In this document: piece after piece, positions 43,304 through 52,014 of the stretch
Layout: every line of letters begins with the position of its first letter
Numbering within the stretch: the stretch's first letter is position 1
From: JANQUM01 sp047630355
Lineage (GTDB): Bacteria; Bacteroidota; Bacteroidia; Cytophagales; Spirosomataceae
Direction of reading: 5' to 3'
NCBI GenBank assembly: GCA_047630355.1
Contig: JBLHXN010000005.1
Location: forward strand, 1 to 64,000
Length of the DNA: 64,000 nucleotides
The notes under the pieces: generated by a model
Seen by the model: only the letters and a program-made list of their open reading frames with translations
The model's database searches: none
Told to the model about the DNA's origin: nothing
Made by a program: the position numbers and the translations under genes

Positions 43304-44524
43304 CTACCTGTTTTTTTTAGCTTTCTTTTTGGCTTCTCGGTACAACCCTAAAGCTTCTTCACGGATAGAGGATTTCCTTTCAGCGTTTTTGTAAACGGTT
43401 CTGAAATGCTTTTGTGCGTCTTTATAATTGCCTTCAATCATGGCAAATCTTCCTAATTCACGGTGAGCTCCCAAAAAGTACCCCGAATCTTCGGAATCGT
43501 TGTTCAGGGCATACCCAATTGTTAGCGTATAATACTTCTTCGCTTCTTCGATATTTCGGTAATAATGCTGGTTGGCGTAGCCTAAAATGTACGCTCCGTA
43601 ACGACCATCGTTATCACCATAACCGTAATTTCCGGCATCAATCCGATCCAATAATTCTTTTGCGTACGTAGCGGCATCACCTATCCGACCTACTGAAAAA
43701 GCATTGCGGGCGGCGTAGCGGTGGAAATAAGAATTACGGGGATAAATTGCGTGCATCATCTGAGCCATTTGAAGCCCCTTTTTGGGTTGCTTTTCCATGG
43801 CGTAAATTTGAACTAAAAAGTACCGGGCCTCCATTCGGGTGTAAAATGCATTCAACGAAACGTTTTCTAATTGCTTGACACCAAGTGATTTGTTCCCTTT
43901 TCGGAAGAAAGTTAAAAGTGGTTTTAGTGAAGGATAATTTTCTGGAATCCAGCGGGAGTAATAATTATAAAGCCCGTCTCCAAACATGAGTTCAGGGTTT
44001 ATGTCGCCGTCGCCTCGGCTTCGTTCTAAATACTTGAGTGCCTGTTTGCCTGCCCACGCAGACTTTACCCAACTTTGTCTTTCGGAGTACAAACGTCCTT
44101 TGAAAGCGTAAGCGGCAGCTAAGAAGAAAGCGGCTTCTTTTTCCATGGTTTCGTACTTGAGCATATTTTCGGCTTTATCAATTGCCATATCCATGCTCTG
44201 CTGACATTTATCGTCGTAAATCTCGACTTTGGTATCTGGCACAATTTTCCACCAGGTATTTAATCCTACTAAAAAATAACCAATTGGGTGATCAGGGTAT
44301 TTAACAGTCAACCACTTGAAACCCCGTTCGGCTTCAAAAAAATTGTAGTTATACATATCATTGATAGCGTCGGTGGTCTTGATTTGAATATCTCGGTTGG
44401 TCAAGAGCATTTCTTTTGGCGGAGTGGCTTTGTCACCCGAGAACCAATCAAACAGTTGAGCATCCGCCGAAACGGCATTGACGACTATTAGTAAAATAAA
44501 AAAAGCAAATCGGTTTAAATTCAT
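43304..44524 (-). CDS. Exported TPR-repeat protein
   Basis: A 406-residue protein with a signal peptide (about 1-23, VSADAQ) using ATG 44524; the longer frame from 44560 adds residues ahead of an otherwise clean signal peptide. TPR-like helical repeats run through the protein (for example AENMLKYETMEKEAAFFLAAAYAFKGRLY and NIEEAKKYYTLTIGYALN). It ends in a Lys-rich tail (EAKKKAKKNR). Probable periplasmic scaffold; partner unknown. Confidence 0.75.
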   Translation of the reverse strand: MNLNRFAFFILLIVVNAVSADAQLFDWFSGDKATPPKEMLLTNRDIQIKTTDAINDMYNYNFFEAERGFKWLTVKYPDHPIGYFLVGLNTWWKIVPDTKVEIYDDKCQQSMDMAIDKAENMLKYETMEKEAAFFLAAAYAFKGRLYSERQSWVKSAWAGKQALKYLERSRGDGDINPELMFGDGLYNYYSRWIPENYPSLKPLLTFFRKGNKSLGVKQLENVSLNAFYTRMEARYFLVQIYAMEKQPKKGLQMAQMMHAIYPRNSYFHRYAARNAFSVGRIGDAATYAKELLDRIDAGNYGYGDNDGRYGAYILGYANQHYYRNIEEAKKYYTLTIGYALNNDSEDSGYFLGAHRELGRFAMIEGNYKDAQKHFRTVYKNAERKSSIREEALGLYREAKKKAKKNR

Positions 44525-44553
44525 TGAGAAACTGGCATTAGTACTTAGTTTTG
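44523..44553 (+). promoter_or_regulatory. Promoter of hpt
   Basis: ATTG (44523-44526), exactly 19 bases, then TAGTTTTG (44546-44553). This fits the Bacteroidota promoter with one mismatch in the -33 box. It implies an 85-nt leader and supports the start at 44646. Confidence 0.6.
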
Positions 44554-44645
44554 TAGGCAACCGCCCGAAAATACTTACTTATAAAACGAATTATTTTAAA
44601 AAACGTCTCAGCAAAGTCCTTATTATTTTTCACGATAAATTAGTT

Positions 44646-45176
44646 ATGCATAAAGTAAAAGATAAGTACTTCAAAACGTTGATTCCGTCGCAGGATATAC
44701 AAGCGAGGGTTGTTGAAATAGCTAACTTGCTAAATGCAGATTACGCAGATAAAAATCCGCTTCTGATTGGTGTTCTAAATGGCTCGTTCATTTTCCTAAG
44801 CGACTTATTCAAGTGCATAAACATTGACTGCGAGGTGACATTTATGCGGGTATCGTCTTACGAAAACCTTCGTTCTACGGGAAAAGTGACGCAAATAATC
44901 GGCCTGAAAGAAGACATAGCTGACCGCCACGTACTAATCGTGGAAGATATTGTGGACACTGGTCAGACGTTAGTCAATGTAAAAGAGCAGTTAGTTAAAA
45001 TGAAACCTGCTTCCCTGAAGGTCGTAACATTACTCAATAAACCCGACGCGATGCTGAAACCACTTCCGTTAGATTATGTTGGGTTCAAGATTGAAAACAA
45101 CTTTGTGATTGGTTACGGACTTGATTACGACGGGCATGGCAGGAATCTAACCGATATTTGCGTTTTATCGGAGTAA
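44646..45176 (+). CDS. hpt: Hypoxanthine phosphoribosyltransferase
   Basis: A cytoplasmic purine-salvage enzyme that converts hypoxanthine or guanine plus PRPP to the nucleotide. From ATG 44646 it has 176 residues, the family norm; the longer open frame from 44478 overlaps the divergent gene and is not used. The PRPP loop is VLIVEDIVDTG, preceded by MRVSSYENL and LIGVLNGSFIFL. The C-terminal FVIGYGLDYDG segment is characteristic. A consensus promoter and a strong terminator bracket it. Confidence 0.95.
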   Translation: MHKVKDKYFKTLIPSQDIQARVVEIANLLNADYADKNPLLIGVLNGSFIFLSDLFKCINIDCEVTFMRVSSYENLRSTGKVTQIIGLKEDIADRHVLIVEDIVDTGQTLVNVKEQLVKMKPASLKVVTLLNKPDAMLKPLPLDYVGFKIENNFVIGYGLDYDGHGRNLTDICVLSE

Positions 45177-45196
45177 TTTCACAAACGAATATACAT

Positions 45197-45236
45197 AAAA
45201 AAGCGGCTATCTGATTTTTCAGATAGCCGCTTTTTT
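45197..45236. terminator. Bidirectional terminator between hpt and the fasciclin gene
   Basis: A perfect 18-bp stem (45197-45214 with 45219-45236) with a TTTT loop, A-run on the left and T-run on the right. It serves both convergent genes. Confidence 0.93.
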
Positions 45237-45249
45237 GTGAGGTTCTTGC

Positions 45250-46209
45250 TTACAGTTGTGGAAGCAAAACTCTATCAATTACGTGAACTACACCATTTGT
45301 GGCTAAGATATTTACCGCTGTGATGTTAGAAGGCTCACTGCTGATACCATCTACTTTCGCTCCATTACTCAAGTCAAATGTAATTGTTTCACTGTTTGCA
45401 GTAGCTACGGCTCCACTTACGTTTGGTAAGTCTGTTGAGAATACACGACCGGGTACTACGTGATATAACAAAACACTTGTTAACAATGCTTTACTCTCAG
45501 GTAGTAATAGAGTAGCCTTCGGAATTGCTTTGTACAATTCAGTAAAGGCGGCGTTTGTCGGGGCAAAAACAGTAAGCCCGTTTGCCGAAGCATTAGTCAA
45601 CGCAGCGGCAACACCTGCATCAGCAGCTAAAACTAACTCAACTAATTCTGAAAAGGCAGGATTCCCAATGGCAATTTCTACTAAAGACTGCGAAGGGGGC
45701 ACAATTACGTTATCAATTACGTGAATCACTCCGTTTGAAGCGTCAACGTCTGTTGCAATAACCTTTATGTTTCCGTTAATGAAAACTCCATTACTATTTA
45801 CAGATAAATAAATGTCGTTATCGGCGTTTACGGTTGAAACCGCTCCACTTGTTACGGACGCAGCTCTTACTTCTCCGCTCAATACGTGCGAGGTTAAAAT
45901 GGGAGTTAGTGCTGCTGCATCTAAACCATCTAACGATGTAATACCTGCTTTTGTGAAAGCATCGTTGTTAGGAGCAAATACAGTAAAAGGACCGTCGCCT
46001 TGTAGCGTAGTTACTAAATCAGCTTTAGTTAAAGCGGCTACTAATGTAGAAAATTGTGTGTCTCCACCGGCGATGGCAGTAATATCTGTTGCTGGTGGTT
46101 CTATTGCCACCGGCATATCGTCATCTTCACACGAGGTGAATATGAAAATACTCACAAATAACATCGAAAATAACGATAAGGCGGGTTTGAATCTAAATAG
46201 GTCTTTCAT
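45250..46209 (-). CDS. Fasciclin (FAS1) double-domain lipoprotein
   Basis: A 319-residue surface lipoprotein with lipobox FTSC (Cys27) followed by the acidic EDDD linker. Two FAS1 domains are visible: about 45-175 (FTVFAPNNDAF, GVIHVIDNVIVP) and about 178-319 (LTVFAPTNAAF, YHVVPGRVFS, GVVHVIDRVLLP). FAS1 domains mediate adhesion or small-ligand binding. Monocistronic. Confidence 0.93.
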   Translation of the reverse strand: MKDLFRFKPALSLFSMLFVSIFIFTSCEDDDMPVAIEPPATDITAIAGGDTQFSTLVAALTKADLVTTLQGDGPFTVFAPNNDAFTKAGITSLDGLDAAALTPILTSHVLSGEVRAASVTSGAVSTVNADNDIYLSVNSNGVFINGNIKVIATDVDASNGVIHVIDNVIVPPSQSLVEIAIGNPAFSELVELVLAADAGVAAALTNASANGLTVFAPTNAAFTELYKAIPKATLLLPESKALLTSVLLYHVVPGRVFSTDLPNVSGAVATANSETITFDLSNGAKVDGISSEPSNITAVNILATNGVVHVIDRVLLPQL

Positions 46210-46377
46210 GAGAATATTTTAATTATATGTTGTTACGTATAATATCCCCAACTGTGCCTTTCCACTTTATGTTTTTTATTTGTACACATAATACTATTGA
46301 AAATAACAATGTTTAGATTTCGAACAATATAGTTAAACAAGAAAAATTTAACTATTTCATTATCAGCTAATTACGCT

Positions 46378-46884
46378 TTAGATAAATAGTAGAATTAGGG
46401 TGAGTACTATTCCGCCGAAGGTAAAATACAGCCCTTTTCTTAATATTTTTGAGCCGGGCAGGAACATCCAAAACGACGAAATTACGAAGAACAATAATGA
46501 AAACCCGAAGAAGATATTCAGCCAATAAAGCGGGTCATTCGTCGTAGCTTTATGTAGATGAGTCATTTTGTTTAGAACCATCGGTAGCTCTTTTTTCGTG
46601 TAAGTTGCTAATCCGGTTACGTTGTTATATTCACCATTTTGAAAGCGTAGAATGGTTCCTTCTGTAGTAGGAGCAAGGTCTTTCATTCCTAAGGCTTCTC
46701 CGAGGTTATCGGCAGAAATGCTCTTCTCTAACCGTTTTTCGTACTTAACCTCCTGTTTCAGGAAATCAGTTTTACGAAAAATTAAAACTACGCCGCTAAT
46801 AGAGTAAACAGCCATTATTCCAGCCAAAAAAAAGCCTAAGTAACGGTGCAAAATTCGCATGGTTTGAGAATTTTTCTTCTTCAT
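46378..46884 (-). CDS. PepSY-type membrane protein
   Basis: A 168-residue inner-membrane protein using ATG 46884. The N-terminal helix (MRILHRYLGFFLAGIMAVYSISGVVLI) is the PepSY-associated TM signature with a possible haem-binding histidine. A short periplasmic part follows (about 45-105) and then two C-terminal helices, the first preceded by LHKATTNDPLYWLNIFFG. It resembles a cut-down PiuB-type iron-uptake protein. Function not proven. It follows the infB terminator on the same strand. Confidence 0.75.
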   Translation of the reverse strand: MKKKNSQTMRILHRYLGFFLAGIMAVYSISGVVLIFRKTDFLKQEVKYEKRLEKSISADNLGEALGMKDLAPTTEGTILRFQNGEYNNVTGLATYTKKELPMVLNKMTHLHKATTNDPLYWLNIFFGFSLLFFVISSFWMFLPGSKILRKGLYFTFGGIVLTLILLFI

Positions 46885-46921
46885 CTTATTTATTCTAATT
46901 CTAAATAGTGAAAAGTGGAAC

Positions 46922-46952
46922 AAAAATAGTGTAGCCGTTGCTGACTACACTA
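46922..46952 (-). terminator. Terminator of the rimP-nusA-infB operon
   Basis: TAGTGTAG (46927-46934) pairs with CTACACTA (46945-46952). Read on the minus strand it ends in TTTTTG. It lies 18 bp past the infB stop. Confidence 0.75.
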
Positions 46953-46969
46953 CATATTTATTAAAATTT

Positions 46970-49960
46970 TTAAAGCTTACGTTTAATTTCACGGGTTTCA
47001 AATACTTCTACAATATCACCAATTTCGATGTTATTAAAGTTCTTGATACTCAGACCGCATTCGTAACCGGATTTTACCTCAGAAGCGTTGTCTTTAAATC
47101 GTTTCAGTTCAGAGATTTCTCCTTCGTGATTCACAATTCCGTCTCGGATAATTCGGATTTTGCTGCTACGTTTGATGTAACCATCAAGCACATAACACCC
47201 CGCAATTGTACCGATACGACTGATCTTGAATACTTCACGTACTTCAACATTACCCACGATAACTTCTTCCTCTTTCGGAGCAAGCATACCTTCAAGTGCA
47301 TCTTTCAGCTCATTGATGGCATCGTAGATGATTGAGTACAAGCGGATTTCAATTTCTTCGTTCTCTGCAAGTTTACGAGCATTCAACGATGGACGAACCT
47401 GGAATCCAATCACGATGGCGTCTGCAGCGGATGCCAACAACACGTCTGATTCGGAAATCGGACCAACGCCTTTGTGAATAATCCGTACCTGAATTTCGTC
47501 TGTCGAGAGCTTCAGTAATGAATCTGATAGTGCCTCTACCGAACCGTCTACGTCACCTTTTACAATAACATTAAGCTCCTGGAATGAACCGATCGCCTTC
47601 CGACGTCCAATCTCATCAAGTGTAATGTGTTTCTTGGCTCTGATACTTTGTTCACGAATTATCTGCTCACGTTTATTGGCAATCTCACGGGCTTCCCGTT
47701 CGCTTGGCATAACATTGAAGCGATCTCCGGCTTGCGGTGCTCCTGGTAAACCGAGTATTTGAACCGGAGTTGCAGGACCTGCTTCTTCAATCCGATTACC
47801 AAGATCGTCAATCATCGCCCGAACTTTACCGTAGTATTGTCCGGCAAGAATTACGTCCCCAACTTTTAAGGTTCCGCTCTGTACCAACACGTCTGAAACG
47901 TATCCACGGCCCTTGTCAAGAGATGCTTCTACTACCGTTCCGTCGGCGGTACGGTTAGGGTTAGCTTTCAGCTCAAGTACTTCTGCTTCGAGAATAATTT
48001 TATCAAGAAGGTCGTCAATACCCGTTCCGTGTTTTGCAGATACTTCCTGATCTTGATATTTACCACCCCAGCTTTCAACCAGGATATTTTCTACAGACAA
48101 ATCCTGACGGATTTTTTCGGGATTTGCTCCCGGCTTATCAATTTTGTTTATCGCGATAATAATCGGAACTCCGGCGTTTTGGGCGTGATTAATTGCCTCA
48201 CGTGTTTGTGGCATCACACTATCATCAGCCGCAACTACGATAATTACTACGTCAGTTACTTTGGCTCCCCTCGCTCGCATGGCGGTAAAGGCTTCGTGTC
48301 CTGGTGTATCCAAGAAAGTGATTTTCTTTCCTTTGTTGCTTCCTTCAGTTAAAGTTACAGAGTACGCCCCAACGTGTTGCGTAATTCCTCCGGCTTCACC
48401 AGAAGCTACTTTGGCCGTTCTGATATAGTCAAGTAACGATGTTTTACCGTGGTCAACGTGTCCCATGATTGTTACAATCGGACCACGCTCTTTCAGGTCT
48501 TCAGGAGCATCTTCAATATCAAGGTTTTCGGCATTGACTTCATCTTCGGCAGAAATAAATTCTACGTCAAAGTCAAATTCTAAACCAATCATTTGAATTG
48601 CTTCGGCGTCGAGACGCTGATTGATCGAAACGAACATGCCCATTTGCATACAAGTTGCAATGACTTCGTTTACCGATACATCCATTAATGAGGCAAGCTC
48701 AGATGCTGAGATAAACTCAGTAACTTTAAGGATGCTGTTTTCGTATTCTTCGATCCGGTCTTGCAGGTCTTGTCTGTCAGCTCGGTTGCGTCGTTTGTCA
48801 CGACGATTCTTCGCTCCGAAATCAGGGCCTTTATTCCCTTGTATCCGAGCCATCGTCTGCTTGATGTTGTCTTTTACGTCACTTTGAGAAACCGAATCCC
48901 GGCGATTACCTTTGCGTCCGCGGCGATTATCATCTGGTTTCTTCTTAGGGTCTACCTTGGCGGTTGTTGACGGCGTTGTAGTTTGTGGTTTATCAACAAC
49001 TTGCTTGACTACGCGTTTGCGTTTACGCTTCTTGCGATTTCCGGAATCTCTACTTGGTAATTCTATCTTGCCAAGCACTTTCAGCCCCTGAAGCTTATGA
49101 CCTGTGCCTTTCATTATTTCATTTACCGGATTTTCAGCTGGCTTGGTATCAGCATTAGCTACCGGAGAAACATCAGCTTCCTTCTTAGTTTCGGCAACTG
49201 GTATTTCTGGTTTAGTAACTGGTGTTTCGGCAACCGGCTCTTTTTTAGCTTCCGGTTCTTTCTTCTCTTCTTTCGGTTTCTCTATCTCTGGCTGTTTTGG
49301 AGTCTCTGCCTTTACCACAGTTTTCTCTTCAACAACTTTCGGAGCCTCTTCTTTTTTCTCTACCGGAGCTACTTTTTCCGGTTCAACAGTTTTCTCAACT
49401 GCTTTTGGCTCAAGTTTTGCTGTAGGTTGTTCAACCACAGGAGGAGGAGGAAGTACTTCTTTTTTTGGTTTCTCTTCAGCCACCGGAGCTGGAGGAGCGG
49501 GGATAGGTGCAGGAGTTGGGACAGGTTCTACTGTCTTGATTTCTTCTACGGGCTTTGGTGTTGGCTTAGCCGGCTTTTTGCCTAAATCTATTTTGCCCAA
49601 GATTCTCGTGCCAGATAATTTATTATCCAATACTATCCGTTCAGGAATTTTTTCTTCTTCGGGTTTCTTAGAGGTTTCCGCTACTTTCGGAGTATCATTC
49701 CGGAAGTACAGTATTTCATCGTCAGCTACTTTCTCAGTAGCTCTGGGGGCAGGTACATTTACTGCGGGCGTACTCTTTCCTGTCAACTCGGGTAAGTCGA
49801 AATCTTTTGCAAGAATTTCCAGTTGCCCGAAAGTAAGCTTCGCGTTTGGGCTACTGTCTATCTTTTCGCCTTTTACGGCGAGGTGTTCAACAATAGTTCC
49901 AAGACCAACGTTTAACTTCCGTGCCGCCAAACTCAACCGCATCTGTTTCTGTTCTGCCAT
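46970..49960 (-). CDS. infB: Translation initiation factor IF-2
   Basis: A cytoplasmic GTPase that brings initiator tRNA to the 30S subunit. It has 996 residues. An N-terminal IF2_N-like helix (RLSLAARKLNVGLGTIVEHL) is followed by a long Pro/Lys/Glu/Val-rich disordered linker (about 85-330) and a basic patch (about 305-400). The GTPase domain has GHVDHGKTSLLDYI, DTPGHEAFTAMRARG and NKIDKPGANPEK. C-terminal domains reach EVFETREIKRKL. It is the last gene of the classical rimP-nusA-infB operon. Confidence 0.97.
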   Translation of the reverse strand: MAEQKQMRLSLAARKLNVGLGTIVEHLAVKGEKIDSSPNAKLTFGQLEILAKDFDLPELTGKSTPAVNVPAPRATEKVADDEILYFRNDTPKVAETSKKPEEEKIPERIVLDNKLSGTRILGKIDLGKKPAKPTPKPVEEIKTVEPVPTPAPIPAPPAPVAEEKPKKEVLPPPPVVEQPTAKLEPKAVEKTVEPEKVAPVEKKEEAPKVVEEKTVVKAETPKQPEIEKPKEEKKEPEAKKEPVAETPVTKPEIPVAETKKEADVSPVANADTKPAENPVNEIMKGTGHKLQGLKVLGKIELPSRDSGNRKKRKRKRVVKQVVDKPQTTTPSTTAKVDPKKKPDDNRRGRKGNRRDSVSQSDVKDNIKQTMARIQGNKGPDFGAKNRRDKRRNRADRQDLQDRIEEYENSILKVTEFISASELASLMDVSVNEVIATCMQMGMFVSINQRLDAEAIQMIGLEFDFDVEFISAEDEVNAENLDIEDAPEDLKERGPIVTIMGHVDHGKTSLLDYIRTAKVASGEAGGITQHVGAYSVTLTEGSNKGKKITFLDTPGHEAFTAMRARGAKVTDVVIIVVAADDSVMPQTREAINHAQNAGVPIIIAINKIDKPGANPEKIRQDLSVENILVESWGGKYQDQEVSAKHGTGIDDLLDKIILEAEVLELKANPNRTADGTVVEASLDKGRGYVSDVLVQSGTLKVGDVILAGQYYGKVRAMIDDLGNRIEEAGPATPVQILGLPGAPQAGDRFNVMPSEREAREIANKREQIIREQSIRAKKHITLDEIGRRKAIGSFQELNVIVKGDVDGSVEALSDSLLKLSTDEIQVRIIHKGVGPISESDVLLASAADAIVIGFQVRPSLNARKLAENEEIEIRLYSIIYDAINELKDALEGMLAPKEEEVIVGNVEVREVFKISRIGTIAGCYVLDGYIKRSSKIRIIRDGIVNHEGEISELKRFKDNASEVKSGYECGLSIKNFNNIEIGDIVEVFETREIKRKL

Positions 49961-50032
49961 AAATTGGATAAAAATATAATATAAATATGGTTGCTTTTCT
50001 CAAAGCAGGGTTAATTGATAAGTAGTTGCTTA

Positions 50033-51292
50033 TCAATCTTCTTGTTCAAATTCTCTTTCGAGGATTGCCAATACTTCGGCAATTGTTTCCTCTTCTAATT
50101 CGGTACGACGTACCAGTTCAGTTCTTTCAAGTTCGAGTACAGCTTTGGCGGTGTCAAGCCCAATCTTACGGAACTCAGACAATACCCATCCGTCGATTTC
50201 GTCACTGAATTCCTTCAAGTCAACATCATCAATTTCTATTTCGTTCGGTGCTATTTCACGGAACACGTCTAACTCCCAACCTACTAAACGGCTGGCAAGC
50301 TTAATATTGAGTCCACCACGTCCGATAGCTTTAGAAACTTCATCAGGCTGAGGCAGGTAAACCGACGCTCTTTTGTTGTCTTCATCTAACTTTACGCTGC
50401 TAATCTTAGCAGGGCTCAACGCTCGTGAAATCAACAGCGAAGTATTCTCCGTCCACTGAATCACGTCAATGTTCTCATTCTCTAACTCCCGAACAACGTT
50501 GTGAATACGTGAACCACGCATTCCGACACACGCCCCAACGGGATCAATACGTTCATCGTAAGATTCTACAGCTACTTTAGCTCGTTCTCCCGGCTCACGT
50601 ACCACTTTTTTTACAGCAATGATGCCGTCCTGAATTTCGGGTATTTCCTGCTCAAAAAGTCGCTCTAAAAATACAGGTGACGTGCGGGAAAGAATAATTC
50701 TTGGGCTTCCGTTATTCAATTCTACGTCGTGAATAACGGCACGAAGTGAATAACCTTTCCGAAAACGATCTTTAGGTATTTGTAAACTCTTGGGCAAAGA
50801 TAACTCATTCCCTTCATTATCTATACAAATAACTTCACGGCTTAATACTTGATGGATTTCAACGTTCACCAATTCGCCTTTTTGGTCTTTATATTGGTCG
50901 AAGAGCATTTCTTTTTCCAAGTCCTTAATTTTTTGAATCAAGGTCTGGCGAGCTGTTTGAACCACTCGGCGACCGAAGTCGATGAGCTTTACTTCTTCGG
51001 CTACTTCTTCGCCGATTTCGAAGTCAGGCTCAATTTTCTGAGCATCTTCTAATGTAATCTTATCGAAATCCCAGATGTCTTCTGAGTTATCGTCAACAAT
51101 TTCACGAGTTCGCCACATCTCCAGGTCTCCGGTTTCAGGATTCAGGATAATGTCGAAGTTTTCGTCCGTTCCGTATTTTTTACGAATCATAGTACGAAAC
51201 ACGTCTTCCAAAATGGTTATCATTGTAGGACGGTCAATATTTTTCTCGCGAGCAAACTCTGCGAACGAAGCAATTAAGTCTCCACTATTCAT
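50033..51292 (-). CDS. nusA: Transcription termination/antitermination factor NusA
   Basis: A 419-residue RNA polymerase-binding factor. It has an N-terminal NusA domain (about 1-130), an S1 domain (about 135-200, KGELVNVEIHQVLSREVICI), KH1 (about 235-300, VGACVGMRGSRIHNVVREL) and KH2 (about 310-370, AIGRGGLNIKLASRLVGWEL). The C-terminal acidic repeats of E. coli NusA are absent, as usual in Bacteroidota. It starts 34 bp after the rimP stop. Confidence 0.96.
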   Translation of the reverse strand: MNSGDLIASFAEFAREKNIDRPTMITILEDVFRTMIRKKYGTDENFDIILNPETGDLEMWRTREIVDDNSEDIWDFDKITLEDAQKIEPDFEIGEEVAEEVKLIDFGRRVVQTARQTLIQKIKDLEKEMLFDQYKDQKGELVNVEIHQVLSREVICIDNEGNELSLPKSLQIPKDRFRKGYSLRAVIHDVELNNGSPRIILSRTSPVFLERLFEQEIPEIQDGIIAVKKVVREPGERAKVAVESYDERIDPVGACVGMRGSRIHNVVRELENENIDVIQWTENTSLLISRALSPAKISSVKLDEDNKRASVYLPQPDEVSKAIGRGGLNIKLASRLVGWELDVFREIAPNEIEIDDVDLKEFSDEIDGWVLSEFRKIGLDTAKAVLELERTELVRRTELEEETIAEVLAILEREFEQED

Positions 51293-51326
51293 CGTTTATT
51301 ATTTTATTGATCGGTTCTGTTGCAAT

Positions 51327-51788
51327 TTATTTAAATGAAACTTCCACTTTTGCCACTTTTACTTCTTCATAAAGAATGGTCCTCGGTAGTGGTATTCCTT
51401 TTTCTTTCTTCTTTTTTTCGGGAATAACTACAAAAGAATCTTTTCCGACTTCGGTAAGTTCTCCTTTGATTACCTGACCGTCGGTAAAAGTAACCTTTAA
51501 TTTACGGCCGATATTTTTTTTGTACATCCGTGCAAATGCCAGCGGAGTATCAACTCCCGGCGAAGAAACTTCCAGCGTGTACGCATTTGGCATCAATACT
51601 TCCAGATCTTCTTCAATTGCCCGGCTAACCTTTCCCAACTCATCAATCCCAATTCCGGAATCAGAATCTATCAAGATGGTTACTTTACTCCGTATTTTTG
51701 ACGCACCTGACTTCACATCTACTACGAAGAACTCTTCGCTTGGTAAATGTTTGACAGTTACTTCGGTTATTTTTTCAACTAAATCCAT
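51327..51788 (-). CDS. rimP: Ribosome maturation factor RimP
   Basis: A cytoplasmic 30S-assembly factor. From ATG 51788 it has 153 residues; a GTG at 51803 would add five lysine-rich residues. The RimP pattern is clear: GIGIDELGKVSRAIEEDLEV and YTLEVSSPGVDTPL, followed by the SH3-like C-terminal domain (VTFTDGQVIKGELTEV). It is the first gene of the operon, downstream of a leader hairpin. Confidence 0.94.
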   Translation of the reverse strand: MDLVEKITEVTVKHLPSEEFFVVDVKSGASKIRSKVTILIDSDSGIGIDELGKVSRAIEEDLEVLMPNAYTLEVSSPGVDTPLAFARMYKKNIGRKLKVTFTDGQVIKGELTEVGKDSFVVIPEKKKKEKGIPLPRTILYEEVKVAKVEVSFK

Positions 51789-51824
51789 CTTATTTTTTTT
51801 CACTTTTTAACAGCACAAAACGAG

Positions 51825-51849
51825 AAAAAGGAGGCTGCCCCTCCTTTTT
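51825..51849 (-). promoter_or_regulatory. Terminator-like hairpin in the rimP-nusA-infB leader
   Basis: AAAAAGGAGG (51825-51834) pairs perfectly with 51840-51849 around a 5-base loop. The predicted RNA begins about 25 nt upstream and ends in a U-run. Its place inside the leader suggests attenuation of the operon. Confidence 0.6.
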
Positions 51850-51879
51850 ATAATTGCACAAGTCTCAGCTAATCTTTCG

Positions 51880-51910
51880 CAAAATTAACTTTTCTCCTTT
51901 TTAAAACAAA
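51880..51910 (-). promoter_or_regulatory. Consensus promoter of the rimP-nusA-infB operon
   Basis: On the minus strand TTTG (51907-51910), exactly 19 bases, then TAATTTTG (51880-51887). This is a full match to the Bacteroidota housekeeping promoter, the best in the window. Confidence 0.8.
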
Positions 51911-52014
51911 ATTTGTGTCTAAAAAAGAGGATATGATTTTAGTTTCGTCGGATTGGAATTATTTTTGGAAAAAATAAGAAATTTGAAAGTTGTTCTAAAT
52001 CATCGAGTTGTGGT

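Noticed and set aside
44478..44645. N-terminal extension of hpt
   Set aside because: It overlaps the divergent gene and its own promoter; 176 residues from 44646 is the normal HPRT length.
49104..49979. 291-codon open frame on the plus strand opposite infB
   Set aside because: Low-complexity Ser/Gly/Phe/Thr product that mirrors the Pro/Lys/Glu codons of the IF-2 linker. It is a shadow.
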